Assembly (NCBI GenBank): GCA_937928015.1
Contig: CALFXA010000274.1
Coordinates: 1 to 10,356, forward strand
Length of the DNA: 10,356 bases
Direction of reading: 5' to 3'
Origin: an uncultured Anaerolineales bacterium
GTDB lineage: Bacteria > Chloroflexota > Anaerolineae > Anaerolineales > Villigracilaceae
Shown here: one piece after another, positions 6,706 to 10,356 of the stretch
Layout: each line of letters starts with the position of its first letter
How positions within the stretch are numbered: position 1 is the stretch's first letter
Translations under genes and position numbers: made by a program
The notes under the pieces: model-generated
Told to the model about the DNA's origin: nothing
What the model saw: only the letters and a program-made list of their open reading frames with translations
Databases searched by the model: none

Positions 6706-7488
6706 ATGAACAAACCTACTTCCGATGTCATCAGTTCCTATCGAAGGCGCAGGCGGGCCCAGGGTCCGTTCATCATCTATGGGCTGGCAGGACTGTTGGT
6801 GCTGGCGGGCCTGATCATGCTGGTCGTCTGGCTGACGGGACCCAGCAAGCCCCTGCAGACCCTGTTCGCCACCGATACCCCCACGCCGACCATCACCCCG
6901 TCGCCGACGAATACCTCCACCCCAACGGCGACTCCCACCGAGACGATGACCCCCACCGTCACGTTCACGCCCACCCCATCCGCGCCGTTCGAATACACCG
7001 TGCAGGAAGGCGAATATCTGGCGGTGATCGTAGACAAGTTTGGGCTGGGCGACAACGGCGTGGCCCTGATTATCATGCTCAACCCGTACACCAGTGAAGG
7101 ATCCAGCTTCAGCATCGACCCTGCCACACAGATCGTGTACCCAGGCCAGAAGATTTGGCTGCCCAACCCAGGTATGCCCCTGCCCTCCGCCACCCCCATC
7201 CCCGCCGATCTGCCGCGCGGCACCAAGGTCGATTACTACGTCCAGGCAGGCGACACCATCGCGCTCATCGCGGCCAAGTTCAACAGTACCTCCGATGAGA
7301 TCGTCAAGATCAACAACCTCCAGGACGTGAATACCATTTACGTCGGGCAAAAACTGGTCATCCCGGTCAATATGGTGACGGCCACCGCCACCCGCCCGCC
7401 GACCAGCACCCCCGTCACGCCGGGCACTCAACTCCCGACCGTCACCTCGGTCTTCACGGTCACGCCCTCCGTTACGACCCAGCCCTGA
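6706..7488 (+). CDS. membrane-anchored protein with two LysM domains
   Basis: 260 residues from the ATG at 6706. The ATG at 6700 is rejected because AAGGA (6695-6699) would abut it, while 6706 has normal spacing. There is a short basic N-terminus (YRRRRRAQ, residues 12-19) inside the cell and one membrane helix at about 22-43. A Thr/Pro-rich extended linker follows (about 56-92). LysM domain 1 is at about 95-153 (EYTVQEGEYLAVIVDKF ... IVYPGQKIWLP), longer than the usual 45 or so residues because of an insert. LysM domain 2 is at about 175-221 (VDYYVQAGDTIALIAAKFN ... IYVGQKLVIPV), of standard form, and the tail is again Thr/Pro-rich. LysM domains bind N-acetylglucosamine-containing glycans such as peptidoglycan, so the protein probably tethers the membrane to the wall. 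There is no catalytic domain. It is monocistronic, with a terminator directly after. Confidence 0.92.
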   Translation: MNKPTSDVISSYRRRRRAQGPFIIYGLAGLLVLAGLIMLVVWLTGPSKPLQTLFATDTPTPTITPSPTNTSTPTATPTETMTPTVTFTPTPSAPFEYTVQEGEYLAVIVDKFGLGDNGVALIIMLNPYTSEGSSFSIDPATQIVYPGQKIWLPNPGMPLPSATPIPADLPRGTKVDYYVQAGDTIALIAAKFNSTSDEIVKINNLQDVNTIYVGQKLVIPVNMVTATATRPPTSTPVTPGTQLPTVTSVFTVTPSVTTQP

Positions 7489-7502
7489 CCTTCAATTGGC
7501 CC

Positions 7503-7539
7503 AAAGCCCTCGGGTTTCGACAAACTCGGGGGCTTTTTT
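7503..7539 (+). terminator. intrinsic terminator after the LysM gene
   Basis: A 12-bp stem (7506-7517 with 7522-7533, two G-U pairs) around a CGAC loop is flanked by AAA and followed by TTTTTT (7534-7539). It ends 1 base before the -35 of the rpsT promoter. Confidence 0.9.
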
Positions 7540-7540
7540 C

Positions 7541-7569
7541 TGGACAAAAACCAGCCTGTCAAGTAAAAT
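7541..7569 (+). promoter_or_regulatory. rpsT: rpsT promoter
   Basis: TGGACA (7541-7546), a 17-bp spacer and TAAAAT (7564-7569) give the only clean two-part sigma-70 type promoter in the window. The start would be near 7576, leaving a leader of about 41 nt with TGGAGGAAG before the TTG start. Confidence 0.6.
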
Positions 7570-7616
7570 AGCAAGTCGCTATCAAGAAATAGAACGAATC
7601 TTTTTGGAGGAAGACC

Positions 7617-7889
7617 TTGGCTAACATCAAGTCTCAAATCAAACGCAACCGCCAGAACGAGAAGAAGCGCCTGCGCAACCGCGTCGGCCGCGGCTCCGCT
7701 CGCACGGCGGTCAACCAGGCTCGCACCGCAATGGAAGACGGCGCCCCCGAATCCAAGGAAGCCGTGTTGAAGGCCATCAGCGCCCTCGACAAGGCCGCGG
7801 AAAAAGGCGTGATCCACAAGAACAATGCCGCCCGTCGCAAGAGCCGCCTGGTGAAGCAACTCGCTTCCATGGCGAAAAAGAGCGAGTAA
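7617..7889 (+). CDS. rpsT: 30S ribosomal protein S20
   Basis: 90 residues, normal for S20, which binds 16S rRNA early in small-subunit assembly. The N-terminus ANIKSQIKRNRQNEKKRLRN and the rest of the Lys/Arg/Ala-rich helical sequence (ALDKAAEKGVIHKNNAARRKSRLVKQL) are diagnostic. The start is TTG at 7617, fixed by the conserved MANIKS beginning and by GGAGGAAG at 7606-7613. E. coli rpsT also uses UUG, where the weak start is part of autoregulation by S20; the same may hold here but this is inference. It is a single-gene unit with its own promoter and a strong terminator. Confidence 0.98.
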   Translation: MANIKSQIKRNRQNEKKRLRNRVGRGSARTAVNQARTAMEDGAPESKEAVLKAISALDKAAEKGVIHKNNAARRKSRLVKQLASMAKKSE

Positions 7890-7908
7890 TCCTCTTTTGG
7901 ACCCATAG

Positions 7909-7933
7909 CGGGAGTCGAGAGACTCCCGTTTTT
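7909..7933 (+). terminator. rpsT intrinsic terminator
   Basis: Perfect 8-bp stem CGGGAGTC/GACTCCCG (7909-7916 and 7921-7928) with a GAGA tetraloop and TTTTT (7929-7933), 20 bases after the rpsT stop. Confidence 0.93.
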
Positions 7934-7939
7934 GTTACC

Positions 7940-7948
7940 TGATATAAT
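7940..7948 (+). promoter_or_regulatory. argS: extended -10 promoter of argS, almost leaderless
   Basis: TGA-TATAAT is a perfect extended -10. The expected start is near 7955, only about 6 bases before the argS ATG at 7961. No Shine-Dalgarno sequence is present between them. There is no -35; the region upstream is the rpsT terminator. Confidence 0.55.
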
Positions 7949-7960
7949 TTTCATCCGACC

Positions 7961-9766
7961 ATGTTCAACGACATCCAGCAAACCATCGAAGACAAAATCA
8001 AAGCCTGGAGCGCTGCCAACGATATCACGCTGGCGACGCTCAAGTGGACCGCCATCCCCTTCTCGGGTGAATGGGGCGTGTCTACTTCGTTCTTTCAGAC
8101 CGCGGCAGACGAGGCGCGTGCCGGCAAGGGCACGGGCAAACCCGTCCCACAGCGGGCGCAGGAGTTGGCCGAACAGGTCAAGGTCCAGATGGGAAGCGTG
8201 GAGGGCATCAGCCACGTCGAGGCAATCAAAGGCTATCTGAATGTCTACTTCGCGACGGGCGCGTATGCCCGCCGCGTGGTGGATACCGTTCTGGCCTCGG
8301 GCACGGACTTTGGGCGTGGTTCCGCCAAAGGGGAGCGGGTCATGGTCGAGTATTGCCAGCCCAACACGCATCACTCCTTCCACATCGGCCACTATCGCAC
8401 CACCATCCTGGGCGAGTCGCTGGCACGCCTGACCGAGTTCGCGGGCTTCGAGACCATCCGCGCTTCGTACCCCGGCGACATCGGCTTGGGTGTCATCACC
8501 GTCATGTGGGCCTATGACAAGTTCTACAAGGGTCAGGAACCCGCGGGCGTGCATGAGCGCGGACAATGGCTGTTGAAGATCTACGCCGAAGCCACTGCCC
8601 TGCTCGAAAAGCACGATGACGAAACGCCCGAGCAGACAACACAACGCGAAGCCTACGAAGCCGAACGGCGCGAGATGTATCGCAAATGGGATGTGGGCGA
8701 TCCCGAGGTGCGGGCCTTGTGGCAGGAGACTCGTGAATGGAGTCTCGCGGAGATGCACGACATCCTGGACACGCTGGACGTGAAGATGGATGTCTTCTTC
8801 TTCGAGAGCGAGGTGGATGAACCCTCCAAGGCCATCGTGCAGGAGTTGATCGAGCGCGACATTGCCACGGATGAACGCTCCATCGGCGGGCCGGTGATCG
8901 TCAAGATCGACGAGAAACTGGGCCTGGCCAAGGAAAAGTATCGCACGGCGGTTATCCTGCGCAGCGACGGCACCTCTCTGTACTTGACCAAGGACCTGGC
9001 CCTGGCACGTGTCAAATTCGAGCAATATCACGTCGATCGCTCGATCTACGTGGTGGATTTCCGCCAGAGCCTGCATTTTCAACAGGCCTTCAAGATCCTG
9101 GAAATGTGGGGCTTCCCACAGGCCGCCAAGTGCTATCACCTGTCTTATGGCTACATCACCCTGCCCGAGGGCGCCATGTCCTCGCGGCGCGGACGGGTGA
9201 TCCTGTTCAAGGAAGTAGCCGACGAAGCGGTCAAACGTGTGTTGTCGGTGGAATCCGAAAAGAGCGGCGACATCCCCGAAAGCGAACGCGAGTCCATCGC
9301 GCGGCAAATCGGTCTAGGGGCGCTGGCCTATTCCATCCTGTCGGTGGACAACAACAAGGACATCGTCTTTGATATGAACGAGGCGCTTTCCTTCGACGGC
9401 CGCACGGGACCTTACATCCAGAACGCGCACGTGCGCGCCAACTCGATCCTCAAGAAGGTCAATGGGCAACTCCCGCCCGCGGAATTCCGTCACAACATGG
9501 AGAAGCACGAGATCGAGTTGATCGAGAAAATCTCCAGATTCCCCGCCGTGGTGGAACAGGCAGCCAATGAGTATCGTCCGATGGTGATGGCCATGTACGC
9601 CTACGACCTGGCGAACACCTTCCACTCGTTCTACCATGCAGTGCCCGTTATGCAGACGGAGGACGGGGAGGTCCGCAACGCCCGTCTGCGTCTGGTGGCG
9701 GCCGCCAAGCAGACCATCGCCAATGCCCTGCGGTTGCTCGACATCCATGCGCCCGATGTAATGTAG
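7961..9766 (+). CDS. argS: arginine--tRNA ligase
   Basis: 601 residues, full length. This class I synthetase charges tRNA-Arg with arginine in the cytosol. Order of parts: N-terminal additional domain (about 1-115), catalytic Rossmann fold with HIGH at 141-144 (PNTHHSFHIGHYRTT), GDIGLGVITVM, LYLTKDLALARVKFE and YVVDFRQSLHFQQAFKILEMWGF, the KMSKS-loop equivalent GAMSSRRGRVI (M at 406), TGPYIQNAHVRANSILKK, and an all-helical anticodon-binding DALR domain ending in ALRLLDIHAPDVM, as in other ArgRS. Unusual: Ala replaces the first Lys of KMSKS, and the Lys that often compensates just before HIGH (as in AKxMHVGH) is His. The ATG at 7961 has no ribosome site but an extended -10 lies 12 bases upstream, which suggests near-leaderless translation. 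It stands alone between two terminators. Confidence 0.96.
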   Translation: MFNDIQQTIEDKIKAWSAANDITLATLKWTAIPFSGEWGVSTSFFQTAADEARAGKGTGKPVPQRAQELAEQVKVQMGSVEGISHVEAIKGYLNVYFATGAYARRVVDTVLASGTDFGRGSAKGERVMVEYCQPNTHHSFHIGHYRTTILGESLARLTEFAGFETIRASYPGDIGLGVITVMWAYDKFYKGQEPAGVHERGQWLLKIYAEATALLEKHDDETPEQTTQREAYEAERREMYRKWDVGDPEVRALWQETREWSLAEMHDILDTLDVKMDVFFFESEVDEPSKAIVQELIERDIATDERSIGGPVIVKIDEKLGLAKEKYRTAVILRSDGTSLYLTKDLALARVKFEQYHVDRSIYVVDFRQSLHFQQAFKILEMWGFPQAAKCYHLSYGYITLPEGAMSSRRGRVILFKEVADEAVKRVLSVESEKSGDIPESERESIARQIGLGALAYSILSVDNNKDIVFDMNEALSFDGRTGPYIQNAHVRANSILKKVNGQLPPAEFRHNMEKHEIELIEKISRFPAVVEQAANEYRPMVMAMYAYDLANTFHSFYHAVPVMQTEDGEVRNARLRLVAAAKQTIANALRLLDIHAPDVM

Positions 9767-9810
9767 AAAACAGGCTAAACGTACCTTTACGTTTAGTCTG
9801 TTTTATTTTT
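9767..9810 (+). terminator. argS intrinsic terminator
   Basis: A 17-bp A/T-flanked stem (9767-9783 with 9788-9804, one G-U pair) with a CCTT loop continues into TTTTATTTTT. It begins on the base after the argS stop codon. Because both arms carry the A/T tracts it could also act on the minus strand. Confidence 0.92.
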
Positions 9811-9867
9811 AGAATGAAACCTGATGTCGCTGCGAGAGGTGAATCAATTTCGCAACAATATGGTCAT

Positions 9868-9912
9868 GTCCTTCGACTGCGCCGCAAAAGAGCGCGCGGC
9901 TCCGCTCAGGAC
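9868..9912. repeat. interrupted palindrome of the GTCCT...AGGAC type
   Basis: Outer arms GTCCT (9868-9872) and AGGAC (9908-9912) with inner arms GCCGC (9881-9885) and GCGGC (9896-9900) lie in the 257-base gap between argS and the last gene. The border words CTTCGACT and CGCTCAGGAC match, from memory, a palindromic repeat widely scattered in environmental bacterial genomes, including Chloroflexota. Only one copy is in this window, so the family assignment is not proven here. The rest of the gap holds a terminator and a ribosome site; I see no gene or RNA in it. Confidence 0.45.
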
Positions 9913-10023
9913 GCATAAAATGTGAATTATGTCCCTCTGGGTAAAAACGAAGAGGCTCAAAACCCACCACCGGGCGTCTTCGGACACTGTCCTCAGAGAG
10001 GCATTTCAAAATAGGAGAAACCT

Positions 10024-10311
10024 ATGCCTATCAAAACCATCATCATGGGCGCCGCGGGGCGCGACTTCCACAACTTCAACACCTATTTCCGCGACAACGC
10101 GGATTACGAGGTTGTGGCCTTTACTGCGACGCAGATCCCCGACATTGAAGGCCGCCGCTACCCGAAGCAGTTGGCGGGGTCGCTGTACCCCAAGGGCATC
10201 CCGATCCGCGCGGAGGAAGAACTGCCCGAGCTGATCAAGAAGCATGGTGTGGAACAGGTCGTCTTCGCGTATAGCGACGTCCCGCACGAGGTCGTGATGC
10301 ACAAGGCCAGC
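10024..10311 (+). CDS. cyclic 2,3-diphosphoglycerate synthetase-like protein (5' part only)
   Basis: 96 genomic codons from the ATG at 10024, which has AGGAG at 10013-10017. The sequence starts IKTIIMGAAGRDFHNFNTYFR, then VVAFTATQIPDIEGRRYPKQLAG, YPKGIPI and EQVVFAYSDVPHEVVMHKAS. This is the N-terminal Rossmann-like domain of the family named after the archaeal cyclic 2,3-diphosphoglycerate synthetase (cpgS). In methanogens that enzyme makes the thermoprotectant cyclic 2,3-DPG from 2,3-DPG with ATP. Bacterial members are common but their substrate is not established, so the call is family level. The P-loop expected later in the full protein (about 450 residues) is missing. The sequence ends at base 10311, where adapter begins. 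The frame stays open through the adapter, so automatic annotation would add a false tail. Confidence 0.8.
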
Positions 10312-10356
10312 AGATCGGAAGAGCGTCGTGTAGGGAAAGAGTGTAGATCTCGGTGG
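10312..10356 (+). other. Illumina TruSeq adapter (sequencing artefact)
   Basis: All 45 bases, from AGATCGGAAGAGCGTCGTGT onward, match the reverse complement of the Illumina universal adapter as I know it. This is untrimmed library sequence at a contig end, not genomic DNA. In the frame of the upstream gene it encodes RSEERRVGKECRSRW, which should not be reported as protein. Confidence 0.98.

Noticed and set aside
7634..9307. Long minus-strand open frame (557 codons) opposite rpsT and argS
   Set aside because: It spans two real genes and the terminator between them on the other strand and has no recognisable domain, so it is a codon-bias shadow. The same holds for the minus-strand frame at 5007-6176 inside uvrA.
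3509..9978. Shared word ACCGGGCGTC upstream of uvrA and upstream of the last gene
   Set aside because: A 10-base match between two GC-rich positions in a window this size is expected by chance, and the flanks do not align.
1..10356. CRISPR array, prophage, insertion sequence or defence system
   Set aside because: There are no regularly spaced direct repeats, transposase or integrase motifs, or known defence domains. All sizeable coding regions are accounted for by housekeeping or envelope genes.

Overview
The window reads as a bacterial chromosome fragment assembled from short metagenomic reads. It is GC-rich, with mostly housekeeping genes. The most likely source is a member of the Chloroflexota, probably Anaerolineae. 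This placement is inference. It rests on the Thr/Pro-rich single-pass LysM protein, the sigma factor–DegV–small membrane protein operon, the ArgRS type, and dispersed GC-rich palindromes. I did not use a marker-gene search.

Layout. (1) 1-1237, minus: a secreted lipoprotein with a PDZ domain and S41-peptidase-like features, cut by the window edge before its catalytic core. (2) 1276-1614, plus: a small unrecognised helical protein, divergent from (1) across a 38-bp gap with one symmetric -10 box. A bidirectional terminator at 1627-1660 separates it from the next block. (3) 3375-1677, minus: a tight operon of ECF-type sigma factor, DegV fatty-acid-binding protein and an 89-residue one-helix membrane protein. 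(4) 3576-6494, plus: uvrA, which carries an in-frame insertion of a palindromic repeat. (5) 6706-7488, plus: a membrane-anchored protein with two LysM domains, behind a 211-bp gap with a strong inverted repeat. (6) 7617-7889: rpsT (ribosomal protein S20), with its own promoter, TTG start and terminator. (7) 7961-9766: argS, with an almost leaderless promoter and unusual active-site residues. (8) 10024-10311: the first 96 codons of a cyclic 2,3-diphosphoglycerate synthetase-like protein. (9) 10312-10356: Illumina adapter sequence, not genomic DNA.

How the genes relate. Most units are independent and monocistronic, each with its own promoter or terminator: DNA repair (uvrA), translation (rpsT, argS) and envelope (LysM protein, S41-like lipoprotein). 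Only the sigma–DegV–membrane-protein block is a real operon. Its promoter lies back to back with that of uvrA. Several promoters here are extended -10 (TGn-TATAAT or close) with no recognisable -35.

I found no defence island, CRISPR array, prophage, transposase or biosynthetic cluster. The points most worth a second look are the adapter contamination, the repeat inside uvrA, the ArgRS lacking both expected catalytic lysines, the long inverted repeat between uvrA and the LysM gene, and the possible minimal anti-sigma protein.
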